DNA of 64,000 bases from CAVTWH01 sp963794685 (GTDB lineage: Bacteria > Actinomycetota > Actinomycetes > Mycobacteriales > Micromonosporaceae), in the NCBI GenBank assembly GCA_963794685.1, contig CAWCFK010000007.1, positions 62,001 to 126,000 of the forward strand. Reading direction: 5' to 3'. Positions 1 through 10,409 of this stretch are shown piece by piece. The notes beneath the pieces are model-generated. The model did no database searches. It was not told where the DNA came from and worked only from the letters and a program-made list of their open reading frames with translations. Each line of letters begins with the position of its first letter. Positions within the stretch are counted from its first letter, which is position 1. The position numbers and the translations under genes were made by a program.

Positions 1-1954
1 ACCGCCGTCTGCCAGGTCGTGCTCACCTGGCAGTCGTCCTACGCCAAGGCGTTCCAGCTCCAGGTCTCGCCGGACGGCGTGGGCAGTTGGACGTCGATCT
101 ACTCGACCAGCGCCGGCACCGGCGGCACGCAGACCATCGCGGTCAGCGGCACCGGCCGGTTCATCCGGATGTACGGCACCACCCGGGCGACCGGATACGG
201 GTACTCCCTCTACGAGTTCGCCGTCTACAGTGGCGCCACCAGCTCACCGACGGCCACGCCGTCCTCGGCCGGCCCGTCGACCAGCCCGTCCGGCCCGCCG
301 GTCACCGGCGGCGGCGACCTCGGCCCCAACGTGATCGTCTTCGACCCGTCGATGTCCTCGACGAGCATCCAGTCCAGCCTGGACCAGGTGTTCGCGACGC
401 AGGAGAAGAACCAGTTCGGCACCCAGCGGTACGCGCTGCTGTTCAAGCCGGGCTCGTACAGCAACCTGAACGCCCAGCTCGGCTTCTACACCTCCATCGC
501 CGGCCTCGGGCAGAACCCGGACGACGTGCAGATCCACGGCGACATCACCGTCGACGCGGGCTGGAACGCCGGCAACGCCACGCTGAACTTCTGGCGCTCG
601 GCGTAGAACATGTCCATCTACCCGGTGTCCGGCACCGACCGGTGGGCGGTCGCCCAGGCGGCGCCGTTCCGCCGGATGGACGTGCACGGCGGCATGACGC
701 TCGCCTCGCCGAACTGCGGCTGGGCCAGCGGCGGCTACATCGCCGACAGCCGGATCAGCGGCACCGTCGGTCCGTGCTCGCAGCAGCAGTGGTTCACCCG
801 GGACAGCCAGGTCGGCGGGTGGAACGGCGGCGTGTGGAACATGGTGTTCTCCGGCGTCGTCGGCGCACCCGCCAACTCGTTCCCGAAGCCGCCCTACACG
901 GTGGTGTCGAAGAGCCCGGTGACCCGCGAGAAGCCGTACCTCTACACCGACTCCGCGGGCGCCTACCGGGTGTTCGTACCGTCGTTGCGTACCAACAGCT
1001 CCGGCGTCACCTGGGCCGGCGGCAACACCCCCGGCACGTCCGCGCCGCTGAGCCAGTTCTACGTCGCCCACCCCGGCGACTCGGCGGCGACCATCAACAA
1101 CGCGCTCGCGCACGGCCTGAACCTGCTCTTCACGCCGGGCATCTACCACGTCAACCAGACCATCAACGTCACCCGGCCGGACACCGTCGTGCTCGGGCTC
1201 GGCTTCCCGACGCTGGTGGCCGACAACGGGGTCACCGCGATCAACGTCGCCGACGTCGACGGGGTGAAGCTGGGCGGGCTGCTGCTCGACGCGGGTACCA
1301 CCCGGTCGGCAGCGCTGCTCCAGGTCGGCCCGGCCGGCGCGGGCGCCAACCACGCCGCCGACCCGATCTCGGTGCAGGACGTGTTCCTGCGCATCGGCGG
1401 CGCCGGCCCGGCGGCGGTCACCAACGCCATGGTGGTCAACAGCAACAACACGATCATCGACCACATCTGGGCCTGGCGCGCCGACCACGGCAGCGGCGCC
1501 GGCTGGACCACCAACCCGGCCGACACCGGGCTGGTCGTCAACGGCGCCAACGTCACGGCGTACGGCCTGTTCGTCGAGCACTTCCAGAAGTACAACGTGA
1601 TCTGGAACGGCAACGGCGGCAAGACGATCTTCTTCCAGAACGAGCTGCCCTACGATCCGCCGAGCGCGGCCGCCTGGTCGCACGACGGCATCACCGGGTA
1701 CGCCGCGTACAAGGTGGCGAACACGGTCACCAGCCACGAGGCGTGGGGCCTGGGCAGCTACTGCGTGTTCACCGCGGATCCGTCCATCGCCGCGTACCAC
1801 TCGTTCGAGGTGCCGAACAACGCGGGCGTGAAGTTCCACGACGTGCTGACGGTGTCGCTGGGCAAGGGTTCGATCACCCACGTCATCAACGACACCGGTG
1901 ACGCGGCCCTGCCCGTCCGCGGTGACCCCGCACACCGTGGTCAGCTACCCGTGA
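1..1954 (+). pseudogene. Secreted discoidin (F5/8 type C) plus beta-helix protein, 5'-truncated, with stop and frameshift
   Basis: The reading frame is open from base 1, so the N-terminus lies outside the window. The first ~75 codons are a discoidin-type carbohydrate-binding domain (VVLTWQSSYAKAFQLQ). A Pro/Ser/Thr linker follows, then a long extracellular region of the type often annotated in actinomycetes as 'coagulation factor 5/8 type domain protein', with a predicted right-handed beta-helix. Two lesions are visible. Codon 604-606 is TAG where the family pattern RSAEN predicts GAG, and translation resumes in the same frame. Near base 1915 one extra base moves the C-terminus to another frame, in which the expected end VTPHTVVSYP and a TGA at 1952-1954 are found. 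Conservation on both sides of each lesion suggests recent damage or sequencing error. It probably binds or degrades polysaccharide, but the substrate is unknown. Confidence 0.75.
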
Positions 1955-2174
1955 CCGGTCGGTGCCCGGCGAAGGGGTGCGCCGGGCACCGACCACCACC
2001 ATCCGCCGCACGATCCGCACCGGCACGTCGTTGGGGCGCCTGGTGACCGAACCGCGCGCCGGAAATAGAACGGCCCCGATAGCGGCAAATGATGGCAATC
2101 AATTGATATAGCTGTTCCGCCATGGTTAACGTCCGATTAACAGATGCTCGTTCCTACGTCCCAAAGGAGAATTC

Positions 2175-3074
2175 GTGAGCATCAGAACAGCACTGCTCAA
2201 AACTGCCGCCCGGCGGCGCCGGACCCTCATCGTCGCGCCACTGGCCGTCGTTTGCCTCGCACTCGCCGCAGTGGCGACACTGGGTGGAAACGGCACCGCG
2301 CTGGCGGCGGACAACCCGCCCTTCGCGCAGTACCAGGAGGCGCACGCGAACTGCACGGTGAACCACCGGCTCAGTGACGACCCCATCGTCTTCCCGGGCC
2401 AGGCCGGCGCGTCGCACAACCACACCTTCATCGGCAACCCCGCCACCAACGCCAACTCGACGCCGCAGTCCCTGGTCGGCGGCGCCAGCTCCTGCCAGGA
2501 CACGCTCGACGCGTCCGGCTACTGGTTCCCGACGCTGCTGCAGAACGGCACGCCGGTGGCGAACTCGATCGTCACCGTCTACTACAAGTCCGGCGTCAAG
2601 GACTACCGCACCGTCAAGCCGTTCCCGGCCGGATTCAAGCTGCTGGTCGGCGACGTGCACACGCCGGACGCGGCACACTTCCAGGGCGACTGGCAGTGCA
2701 CCGGCTACCGGGGCAACGACTTCCCGGCGTCCTGCCCGGCCGGCTCCTCGCTGCTGGTCCACCTCAAGGCGCCGAGCTGCTGGGACGGCGTGCACCTGGA
2801 CACCGCCGACCACAAGTCGCACATGGCCTGGCCGGTGAAGGGTGTCTGTCCGGCCGACCACCCGGTGCCGCTGCCGATGCTGGAAATCAAGATCCCCTAC
2901 CAGCTGGCCGGTACCAGCGCCGCCGGACTCGCGTACTCCTCCGGTGCCAGCTACTCGTTCCACTACGACTTCATGAACGGCTGGAACCCCGCCCGACAGG
3001 CGTACGTGGTCGGCTACTGCATCAATGGTGGCCGCCAGTGCAACGGTTACGGCGAAGACCCGAAGAAGCCGTGA
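2175..3074 (+). CDS. Secreted DUF1996 domain protein
   Basis: 299 residues starting at GTG, preceded by a strong AAAGGAGA ribosome site 4 bases upstream. The N-terminus is a signal peptide: an Arg-rich stretch (AARRRR), a hydrophobic core, and likely cleavage around ALAADNPP (~residue 43). The mature part matches the DUF1996 pattern: HNHTFIGN near residue 80, DASGYWFPTL near 115, and several paired Cys. DUF1996 proteins are secreted in actinobacteria and fungi and have no established activity. The gene stands alone behind an AT-richer promoter region (2055-2130). Family is confident; function is unknown. Confidence 0.85.
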   Translation: MSIRTALLKTAARRRRTLIVAPLAVVCLALAAVATLGGNGTALAADNPPFAQYQEAHANCTVNHRLSDDPIVFPGQAGASHNHTFIGNPATNANSTPQSLVGGASSCQDTLDASGYWFPTLLQNGTPVANSIVTVYYKSGVKDYRTVKPFPAGFKLLVGDVHTPDAAHFQGDWQCTGYRGNDFPASCPAGSSLLVHLKAPSCWDGVHLDTADHKSHMAWPVKGVCPADHPVPLPMLEIKIPYQLAGTSAAGLAYSSGASYSFHYDFMNGWNPARQAYVVGYCINGGRQCNGYGEDPKKP

Positions 3075-3218
3075 ACGCGGTCGACAAAAATGGCGCCTCA
3101 ACAATCCTGAACCATTTCCGGCCGACCTACGTTAGTCAGTTGACGCGCCGATCGTGGCCGGGGGAATCGGGATCCGATGACCCGGCCATGATCGGCACCC
3201 GCACGGAAAGGGAATGCG

Positions 3219-3791
3219 ATGCGAGTACTCCCGCGCCTGCGGTTTGTGGCGGTGATCGCGGTCGCGCTCGTCGCGGGTACCACCGGATGCGGCCACGACG
3301 CCGGCACGCGCCCGCGGGCAGCGGCCAGCACACCGCCGGCCGCACCCGCGACCGCCCGGCCCCCGTCGCTGCCGCCCGCCTCCGCCGCGACGCTGCTGGT
3401 CTGCAGCGACGAGGCCCGGGAGGACATCACCCTGGCCCTCGGCGTGCCGACCACCGCCGCGCCCCGCGGCAGCTGGGTCGCGCCGCAGCTGACCTGCGTC
3501 TACCCGTACGCCGACGGCACCCTCACGCTCACCGTCGCGCAGTTGCCCGACGAGCCGGCGACCACCGCGTTCTTCGAGGCGCGTAAACGCGACCTCGGTT
3601 ACCGCAACGACCTGCACCTGGCCGCGCCGGCCTCCTTCGCCACCACGGACGGCTCCGCGGTGGTACGCAAGGATTTCCTGATCCTGTTGGTCGCGGTCGC
3701 CGGGCTGCCACAACGCTTCGGTCAACCGCCGATCGACCGTGAACAGGTGGCGACCATCGTCGCCAACGTGATCCTGGCCTGCTGGAAGTAG
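3219..3791 (+). CDS. Small lipoprotein, function unknown
   Basis: 190 residues with a lipoprotein signal: MRVLPRLRF, a hydrophobic stretch, then a lipobox-like GTTGC with the lipidated Cys near residue 24. After it comes an Ala/Pro/Thr-rich linker typical of actinobacterial lipoproteins, then a compact domain with two further Cys (LLVCSDE and LTCVYPY) that may pair. A GGAAAGGGA site precedes the ATG. It resembles lipoproteins annotated as hypothetical or DUF3558-like, but I cannot assign a function. It is followed by a perfect hairpin (3806-3848) and faces the GH92 gene. Confidence 0.75.
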   Translation: MRVLPRLRFVAVIAVALVAGTTGCGHDAGTRPRAAASTPPAAPATARPPSLPPASAATLLVCSDEAREDITLALGVPTTAAPRGSWVAPQLTCVYPYADGTLTLTVAQLPDEPATTAFFEARKRDLGYRNDLHLAAPASFATTDGSAVVRKDFLILLVAVAGLPQRFGQPPIDREQVATIVANVILACWK

Positions 3792-3805
3792 GGCTGGACG
3801 GCGAT

Positions 3806-3848
3806 CGGCGGGCGTCGGGCCGGATGGATCCGGTCGCGACGCCCGCCG
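3806..3848. terminator. Hairpin between convergent genes
   Basis: Perfect 12-bp inverted repeat: CGGCGGGCGTCG at 3806-3817 and its complement at 3837-3848, with a 19-base loop. It lies 15 bp after the lipoprotein stop and ~85 bp from the end of the GH92 gene on the other strand. It has no U-run, as is usual for GC-rich actinomycete terminators. It could serve both genes. Confidence 0.6.
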
Positions 3849-3934
3849 GTCGGTTCACCGGCTCAGTGAGCCCGCATCACCCGCATAACTGCACCTGGCT
3901 GGTACCCGGCTCGCCGGGTGGCGGGGGACGGGAT

Positions 3935-6900
3935 TCAGTTGGGCAGCGTCCACTGCTGGGCGGTGGTGGCGTTGCAGTCGTAGATCTGCAGCTGGGTGCT
4001 GTTGGCAGTGCTCGCATTCGGATCGTCCAGGCAGCGGGCGGACTGTGGGTTGCGCAGCGCCCTGCTGGTCGGGTCGTAGGTCCACTGCTGGGCGCCGCTG
4101 CCGTTGCAGGTCCACAGCTGCACCTTGGTGCCGTTGGTGGTACCGCTGTTGGACACGTCCAGGCACAGTGCCCTGCGCCCGCAGCGTCCCGTCCGCCTGC
4201 ACCGACCAGGCCTGCGCGGCCGAGGAGTTGCAGTCGTAGAGCTGCACGACGGTACCGGCGGTGGTGCCTGAGTTGCGGGCGTCCACACACTTGCCGGCCA
4301 GCGCCGAGGTGATCGGGCCGGGCGGCGGGGGCGGCGGCGACCAGACCTGTGCGGTGCCACCGTTGCAGTCGTAGATCTGCAGTTGGGTACCGTCGACGGC
4401 TGCTGGCGCCGGGGTCGTCCAGACACCGCCCGGACTGCGGGTTGACCAGCGCCCTGCTGGCCGAGTTGCGCAACCACTTCTGCGCGCCGCTGCCGTTGCA
4501 GTCCCAGAGTTGGACGAGCGTGCCGTTGGCGGTGCCGCTGCCGGCCACGTCGAGGCACTTGCCGAGCGCGCGCAGCGTGCCGTCGCCCGGCCGGCTCCAG
4601 GATCTGTGCGTTGGATCCGTTGCAGGTCCAGATCTGGATCTTCGTGCCGTTGGCGGTGCCGCTGTGGTCGACGTCCACGCACTTGCCGGCGACGCCCGAG
4701 CTGATCGGTCCGGTGGTGCCGGTGCCGTTGTCCGGCGGCTGCGGACCACCGTTGCCGTTGTACGACGGGCGGCGCCGACGAGGCGCCCGCTGCCCAGCCG
4801 GTGTTCGCGGTGGTGCCCAGGGTGAAGTCCAGGGTGCCGCCGTTGACCGCGAAGGAGGGCGGCAGGTAGGCGTTGTTCCAGGCCGCCCCGTTGAGGTTGA
4901 GGCTCTGCACGTAGGGGGCGTTGGTCGGCGGCCTGCGGGGCGTTGACGGTGATGGTGCCGCCGCCACCCAGGGCCACCGTGATCTTCGTGAACATCGGGC
5001 TGCCCGAGCGCCAGATCGGCCGTGCCCGGCGTCTGCGGGAACATCCCCATCGCCGACCACACGTACCAGGCGCTCATCGTGCCCAGGTCGTCGTTGCCGA
5101 CGCCCCAGTTGGCCGGCGAGTTGGGCCACAGCTCGTTCTGCACCTGCCGGACCAGTTGCTGGGTCTTCCACGGCTGCCCGACGTAGTCGTACTCCCAGGG
5201 CAGCTCCACCGACGGCTCGTTGCCGAGGTCGGCGTGGGTGCCGCCGGCTGCCGTGGAAGTCGGCCAGCACGCTGTTGAGGTAGTTCTGGTATCCGGCGTT
5301 GCCGCCCTTGGCGATCGGCCAGCGCCCGCACGTTGAACGGCACCATCCCGGTGTACTGCCAGGAGGTGCCCTCGACGAAGTCGGTGCCGCTCGCCGCGTT
5401 GAACCCGGACCGCCAGCTGCCGTCCAGATTGCGCGGCTGCATGAAGCCGCGAGCCGGTGTTGAACATGTTCTTCCAGTCCTGCGCCCGGTTGGCGAACTG
5501 GCTCTGGGTGGTGGTGTCGCCGAGCGCGCCGGCGAACGCGGAGATGGCGAAGTCGGCGGTGTTGTACTCCAGCAGCGTGGACACCGGCGCCGTAGAAGTT
5601 GCAGCAGCCGTACGAGCCGTTGCTGGGCAGGTAGCCGAGGCTGGCCAGGTAGTTGAGTCCGGGTCGGGCGTTGTTGGCGGTGGTGGCCTCGGGCGACCAT
5701 GGCGTTCTTGGCCGCCGCGGTGTCGAAGTTGCGGGCGCCGAAGGCGTAGTAGTCGGCGATGATGGCGTCGGCCGGGTCGCCGACCATCACGTAGGTCTCG
5801 CCGTTGTTCCAGCGACCACTTGGGTAGCGTGCCGCCCTGCGGGTAGTCGTTGACCATCGACTGGGCGCTGTCGCTGGCCTGGGTCGGGGCGACGAGCGCT
5901 TCCAGCTGCGCCTGCGCGCGGTAGATGTCCCAGCCGGAGTAGTTGCCGTACTGGGCCGCGTGTCCGGCGCTGACGGTGTGCACCACCTTGTCGAAGCCGA
6001 GGTACTGGCCGTTGGTGTCGCTGACCACGTTGGGGTGCAGCAGCGCGTGGTAGAGCGCGGTGTAGAAGCTGATCTGCTGGTCGGTGCGTGCCGCCGGTGA
6101 TCTGGACCCGGCCGAGCAGCGCGTTCCAGGCGTTGTGGGTGGCGGTCTGCACCGTGCCGAAGTCCCAGTCGGGATCTCGGTGGCCCGGTTGGCGGCGGCG
6201 TTGGCGTTGGACACGTAGGACAGCCCGACCTTGGCCTGCACCACCGGGTTGGCGGTGGTGTCGAAGGTGACCGAGCCGCCGCCGGTGATGGTGCCGTTGC
6301 TGGTGAACGCCCGGTCGAAGACCATGTCGAAGTAGAGCGGTGTAGGTGGCGGAGGCGCCGCAGAAGTGGCCGCCGGTCACCGAGCCGCGGACCTCGGTGT
6401 TGCTCACCACGGTGAACGACGGCGTTGCTGGCGGTCGGCGCCGGAGCCCAGCTTGAACACCAGGTTCGCCTGGGTGGTGGCCGGGTAGGTGAACCGCGCC
6501 ATGCCGGTGCGGGTGGTCGCGGTCAGCTCGGTGGTGATCCCGTTGCCCAGCTTGACCTGGTAGTAGCCGGCGTTCGCCGACTCGTTGGCGTGGGTGAAGG
6601 TCGAGGTGGCGGTGGCGCTGACCGCGCCGGTGCTCGGCATGATCGGCAGGTCGCGCGCCGCCGTCGCAGCCCGGTCCGGAGAGGTGGGTGAGGGAGAAGC
6701 CGGTGATGGTGGAGTCGCCGTACGCGTACTCGCCGCCCTGCGGCCGGCTGGGGGTGTCCGGGCTCCACTGCACCATGCCGAAGGGCGCGTCGGCGCCGGG
6801 GAAGGTGTTGCCGCCGTGGCTGGTGCCGAGGAACGGGTTGACCACCGACGCCGGGTCGGTGACTGCCGCGGCGGCCGGTGACACGCCGGCGAACGCGGTG

Positions 6901-6989
6901 AGGGCGGTGGCGACGAGGGCCGCCGCGCAGAGGAACGCCAGACGTTGGCGCAGTCGGGTGCGGGGTGGGGAGATGCCGGATCGCGACAT
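3935..6989 (-). pseudogene. GH92 alpha-1,2-mannosidase with C-terminal ricin-type lectin repeats, many frameshifts
   Basis: Secreted exo-alpha-mannosidase of GH92. The signal peptide (LAFLCAAALVATAL) is followed by the family start VNPFLGTSHGGNTFPGADAP and, further on, GHFCGAS, YSGWDIYRAQ and YDYVGQPWKT. The C-terminus carries at least three QxW lectin repeats (for example GKCVDVDHSGTANGT, VQLWDCNGSGAQ), ending QQWTLPN and a TGA at 3935. The start is placed at ATG 6989 (MSRSGIS) because AGAAAGG lies just upstream; a longer frame reaches 7028. The reading frame changes about 18 times. Each break I decoded is a single added base, for example near 4603, 5009, 5811, 6338 and 6657, with family sequence intact between them. 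GH92 enzymes are Ca2+-dependent and act on mannan or N-glycans. Confidence 0.8.
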
Positions 6990-7031
6990 TGACGCTGCCT
7001 TTCTAGGACGGGGTGACAACGTTGACATCAG

Positions 7032-7059
7032 CGATAGTCGATACTTAAATTAATGTCAA
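7032..7059 (-). promoter_or_regulatory. Promoter and inverted repeat upstream of GH92 gene
   Basis: On the minus strand a perfect TTGACA -35 (7059-7054) is followed after 17 bases by TATCGC (weak -10), about 45 bp before the GH92 start. TTGACAT at 7022-7028 and ATGTCAA at 7053-7059 form an inverted repeat around the promoter, plausible as a regulator site. The AT-rich TTAAATTAA core is striking in this GC-rich DNA. Confidence 0.5.
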
Positions 7060-7264
7060 TAGATGGCTGGTTTGCCGGCGGCGACGGCGATCTTCATGAG
7101 GCGGCCGGGCAGGGTTTTGACCGGCCGGATGTCCAGCCGGTGTCGGATGCGCAGGCGGGTGATCCCGACTCGACGGCCACCCGGGATGATGGGTGGGCAG
7201 TGCTTCCGCGTACCCCGGGGGCGATCCTGAAAGATGTCGAGGTATCCGGACCGGGCAGGACGGG

Positions 7265-8392
7265 GTGAGCGTGAACCGTAACGCCGAGGCTGTGGCGGCA
7301 GCACAGTCGCTTGCGGACATCGAACGCGCCGCCGGCTCGATCCTCCCGCCTGATATCCGGGACTTCGTCGCCGGCGGCAGTGGCAGCGAGACGACATCGA
7401 ACGCCAATCGTTTCGCGCTGGACCGGGTCGCCGTCGTCCCCCGGGTGCTGCGCGATGTCTCCGCCTGCACGACCGCCTCGACGCTGCTCGGCCAGCCGGT
7501 CGCCGCGCCGATGGCGATCGCCCCGGTGGCCTACCAGCAACTCGTCCACCCCGACGGTGAGCTTGCCGCCGCCCGCGCTGCCGCCAAGTCCGGCGTGCCC
7601 TACATCGTCAGCACGCTGAGCTGCGTCCCGATGGAGGAGATCGCGGCGGTCGGCGGCTCGATCTGGTTCCAGCTGTACTGGTTGCGCGACAGCGCCGAGG
7701 CACTGGACCTGGTGCGCAGGGCCGAGGACGCGGGCGCTGCCGCCATCGTGCTGACCGTTGACGTGCCGTGGATGGGTCGGCGGCTGCGCGACATCCGCAA
7801 CGGCTTCACCCTGCCCGAGCAGGTACGTGCGGTCCACCTCGCCGGTGACGCGAGCGCTCACCGCCGACGGGCCGGCGGCTCCGCGGTGGCCGCGCACACC
7901 AGCGAGGTGTTCTCCTCGGCGCTGACCTGGTCCTCGGTCGAGCAGCTGCGCCGGCATACCCGCCTTCCGGTGGTCCTGAAGGGAATCCTTGCCGTCGAGG
8001 ACGCACTGCGCGCGGTCGAGTGCGGAGTCGACGCGATCGTGGTGTCGAACCACGGCGGCCGTCAGTTGGACGGTGCGATCCCGAGCATCGACGCGCTCGC
8101 CGAGGTCGCGCCGGCCGTCGCGGGCGGGTGCGAGGTGCTGCTCGACAGCGGTATCCGCAGCGGTACGGATGTGCTGCGGGCGCTGGCGTTGGGCGCGTCC
8201 GGCGTGCTGATCGGCCGCCCGTTCATGTGGGGTCTGGCGGCAGGCGGCGAGCAGGGGGTGCGTCGGGTGCTCGAGCTGCTGTCCGTCGAACTGCGCGACG
8301 CACTGGGTCTGTCCGGCTGTGACAGCGTTGTCGCCGCGCGCCACCTGCGTACCGTCGCTTCACCGCCCGGGCAGCCGGCGTTGTCTGGGTAG
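7265..8392 (+). CDS. hmo: FMN-dependent alpha-hydroxy acid oxidase, 4-hydroxymandelate oxidase type
   Basis: 375 residues of the FMN alpha-hydroxy acid oxidase/dehydrogenase family. Visible family features are PRVLRDVS near the N-terminus, QLYWLRD, LTVDVPWMGRR, and the active-site motif SNHGGRQLD with the catalytic His and substrate-binding Arg, then the FMN phosphate site LDSGIRSGTDV and GASGVLIGRP. The start is set at GTG 7265 behind GGACGGGG; an upstream ATG at 7193 would run towards the mannosidase promoter. Because the window also holds a hydroxymandelate-synthase-like dioxygenase and an HpgT-like aminotransferase, the likely reaction is (4-hydroxy)mandelate to (4-hydroxy)benzoylformate on the way to (4-hydroxy)phenylglycine. 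A lactate-oxidase-type role is the alternative. Confidence 0.8.
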   Translation: MSVNRNAEAVAAAQSLADIERAAGSILPPDIRDFVAGGSGSETTSNANRFALDRVAVVPRVLRDVSACTTASTLLGQPVAAPMAIAPVAYQQLVHPDGELAAARAAAKSGVPYIVSTLSCVPMEEIAAVGGSIWFQLYWLRDSAEALDLVRRAEDAGAAAIVLTVDVPWMGRRLRDIRNGFTLPEQVRAVHLAGDASAHRRRAGGSAVAAHTSEVFSSALTWSSVEQLRRHTRLPVVLKGILAVEDALRAVECGVDAIVVSNHGGRQLDGAIPSIDALAEVAPAVAGGCEVLLDSGIRSGTDVLRALALGASGVLIGRPFMWGLAAGGEQGVRRVLELLSVELRDALGLSGCDSVVAARHLRTVASPPGQPALSG

Positions 8393-8502
8393 CCGACGGC
8401 CGTAGCCCGGATCAGAGCACGCTTCAAGAGGTTCACGAGCGTCAGTCCGTACGATCAACTGGTCATAGGTCCTGTCGTCGGTCGTGCCGTAGGGATCCAT
8501 CC

Positions 8503-9273
8503 ATGATCAGTCGTTGGTCCGCGTCAGCCGGACCGGCCGTGCCGGCGGACGCCGACACTGTCCACGTGTGGCTGATCCGGTCGGACCTGCCACCGGCCGT
8601 CCTGGCCAGCCTGGAACGGCTGCTGGATGCGCAGGAACGGCGGCGGGTCGACTCGTTGACCTTCCCCGATCACCGGCGGTCGTTCGTGGTGGCCCACGGC
8701 GCCGTCCGGGCGATTCTCGCCCGGCACCTGGACGTGCCGCCGGCCGAGATCGGCTGGACCTACGGCCCGCACGGCAAGCCCGAGCTTGCCGGGGCGCTTG
8801 CGCCGGCGCGGGGCGGCACGCATGTCAGTCTGTCGCATTCGGACGGTGTGGCGTTGTTGGCGGTGACGGATGCGCGGCGGGTGGGGGTGGACATCCAGCG
8901 GCTGCCGAGCCGGTTCGACGCGACCGGCATGGCCGTGCGGTACTTCCCGCGCGCGGAGGCGCAGTACGTGGCGGACGCCGGTGAACCCGGTGCCCAGATC
9001 CGGCGGTTCATCGGGTTGTGGGCTCGTAAGGAAGCCTGCGTGAAGGTGACGGGGGGCAGGTTGATGCAGGGCATGGCGCTGCCGGTGCGGGCCGCGGACG
9101 GGTCGGGCCGGTCGGGAGTTGTCGTCTACCAGGCGGCCCAGCCGATCACCGGGCCGTACCTGGTGCATGACCTCGCGGTACCGGACGGGTTCCGGGCTGC
9201 CGTGGCGGTGGAGGGCTCACAGGAGTACGGCATCGTCAGCCACCGCTGGTGTCCGCCGCTCACGCCACCTTGA
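8503..9273 (+). CDS. 4'-phosphopantetheinyl transferase, Sfp type
   Basis: 256 residues with the Sfp-type signature motifs in order: YGPHGKP (~85), VSLSHSDG (~107), VGVDIQ (~125, Mg2+-binding Asp) and WARKEACVKVTG (~168). It transfers 4'-phosphopantetheine from CoA to the Ser of carrier proteins. At least four free-standing carrier proteins occur in the cluster (23.6, 23.9, 32.2, 42.6 kb), so this is probably the dedicated activating enzyme. The 3' end overlaps the convergent regulator gene by 14 bp. Confidence 0.93.
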   Translation: MISRWSASAGPAVPADADTVHVWLIRSDLPPAVLASLERLLDAQERRRVDSLTFPDHRRSFVVAHGAVRAILARHLDVPPAEIGWTYGPHGKPELAGALAPARGGTHVSLSHSDGVALLAVTDARRVGVDIQRLPSRFDATGMAVRYFPRAEAQYVADAGEPGAQIRRFIGLWARKEACVKVTGGRLMQGMALPVRAADGSGRSGVVVYQAAQPITGPYLVHDLAVPDGFRAAVAVEGSQEYGIVSHRWCPPLTPP

Positions 9274-10108
9274 GATGGTCGAGTAGCTGGGCCAGGCCGT
9301 CGGCGCGTGGCACGACTTCCAGCGCCGGATCGTCGGCCAGGATCGCCCGCTGGAGTTGCTGGAGTCGCTTGGATGGTTCCAGGCCCAGTTCCTCCGCCAT
9401 GGCGGTGCGCAGTTCGTGGAACACGCGCAGCGCGTCCTGGCGGCGACCGCTGCGATGCAGGGCCACCATGAACTGGGCGTGCAGGTTTTCGTGCAGCCGG
9501 TGTTCGGCCAGCATGCCGGCCAGTTCGGGTAACACTTCCTGGTGACGGCCCAGCCGTAGGCGCGCCTCGATGCTCTGCTCGGCGGTGGTCAGCCGGGACT
9601 CCTCCAGCCGGTTGATGTGTGGCTGGAGCAGGGGACCGGGCCGTACGTCGGCCAACGCCGGTCCGCGCCACTGGTTGCGGGCCTGTTGCAGCAGGTCGGC
9701 GGCGGCCTCGTTGCGGCCTTCGGCGAGCGCGCGCCGTCCGTCGGTGGTCAGGTGCTCGTAGCGGAAGAGGTCGAAGTGTTCCGGTGCGGCGCGGAAGGTG
9801 TAGCCGCCGGGGCCGGTGACCAGCACGCTCTTGGCGACCTCGGCGGCCGAGATGCCGAGGCCGGCGCTGAACAGCTTGCGTAGGTGCAGCACGTAGGTTT
9901 GCAGGGTGGGCAGGGCGCTGGCCGGGGGCTCGGCGCCCCACATCTCCTGGAGGAGTTTGGCGGGCGGGACGGGCTGGTTGGCATGCAGTAGCAGGAGGGC
10001 AAGTAGTGAGCGGGGTTTGCGGGCGGTCGGACTCAATTGTCGATTGTCGTAGCTGAGAGTTAATGGCCCCAGAATGCGAATTTCCAAACAGGCACCCGAA
10101 TACGACAT
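9260..10108 (-). CDS. SARP-family transcriptional activator
   Basis: 282 residues: an OmpR-type winged-helix domain (EIRILGPLTLSY to GGYTFR, ~7-100) followed by a bacterial transcriptional activator domain (HFDLFRYEHL to ALRVFHELRTAMAEELG). This is the short two-domain architecture of cluster-situated SARPs such as DnrI/ActII-ORF4, lacking NB-ARC and TPR parts. The start is set at ATG 10108 because GGAGG lies nine bases upstream; a longer frame reaches 10147. It likely activates the surrounding biosynthetic operons by binding direct repeats near their promoters. Target sites were not identified. Confidence 0.9.
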   Translation of the reverse strand: MSYSGACLEIRILGPLTLSYDNRQLSPTARKPRSLLALLLLHANQPVPPAKLLQEMWGAEPPASALPTLQTYVLHLRKLFSAGLGISAAEVAKSVLVTGPGGYTFRAAPEHFDLFRYEHLTTDGRRALAEGRNEAAADLLQQARNQWRGPALADVRPGPLLQPHINRLEESRLTTAEQSIEARLRLGRHQEVLPELAGMLAEHRLHENLHAQFMVALHRSGRRQDALRVFHELRTAMAEELGLEPSKRLQQLQRAILADDPALEVVPRADGLAQLLDHLKVA

Positions 10109-10409
10109 CGGCAAGGACCTCCACGGCCAAGATGTGCATGACAGCAAGGCATATACAGCGGTCGGGATCGAGGGGACCGATCCGCGTTCTTCGATCTAGT
10201 ATATTGCCAAGCGGCGCGCCGGCCTAGTCAGAGCAATGGAAACGCAATTTGAGGTATTTTCTTGCTAGAATTTGCCACTTGTTTCACTGGAACGGCACAC
10301 GAAAAACCGGTTGTTGATCAGCGCGGTGGGCGCAGAACCGCAGCTTGGCGACGCAATCTGCACGGTACGAAGGTGTGCGCCAGGCGATTTGTCGCGGGCG
10401 TCGACCCGG
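10109..10409. promoter_or_regulatory. Upstream region of SARP gene
   Basis: About 300 bp without a convincing gene, clearly more AT-rich than its surroundings. On the minus strand a TATACT hexamer (10203-10198) could be a -10 element for the SARP gene about 90 bp downstream. No clear -35 is seen. The right part is the trailing region of the methyltransferase gene. Confidence 0.4.

Noticed and set aside
244..1935. Long minus-strand open frame (563 codons) opposite the discoidin/beta-helix gene
   Set aside because: Antisense shadow of high-GC coding DNA: Arg/Gly/Val-rich, no recognisable motif, no ribosome site. The plus frame has clear family sequence.
3935..6989. GH92 gene as a naturally decayed pseudogene
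   Set aside because: About 18 one-base insertions with nearly perfect domain sequence between them is not the pattern of gradual decay; sequence error is more likely. I kept the pseudogene type only because the given sequence cannot be translated through.
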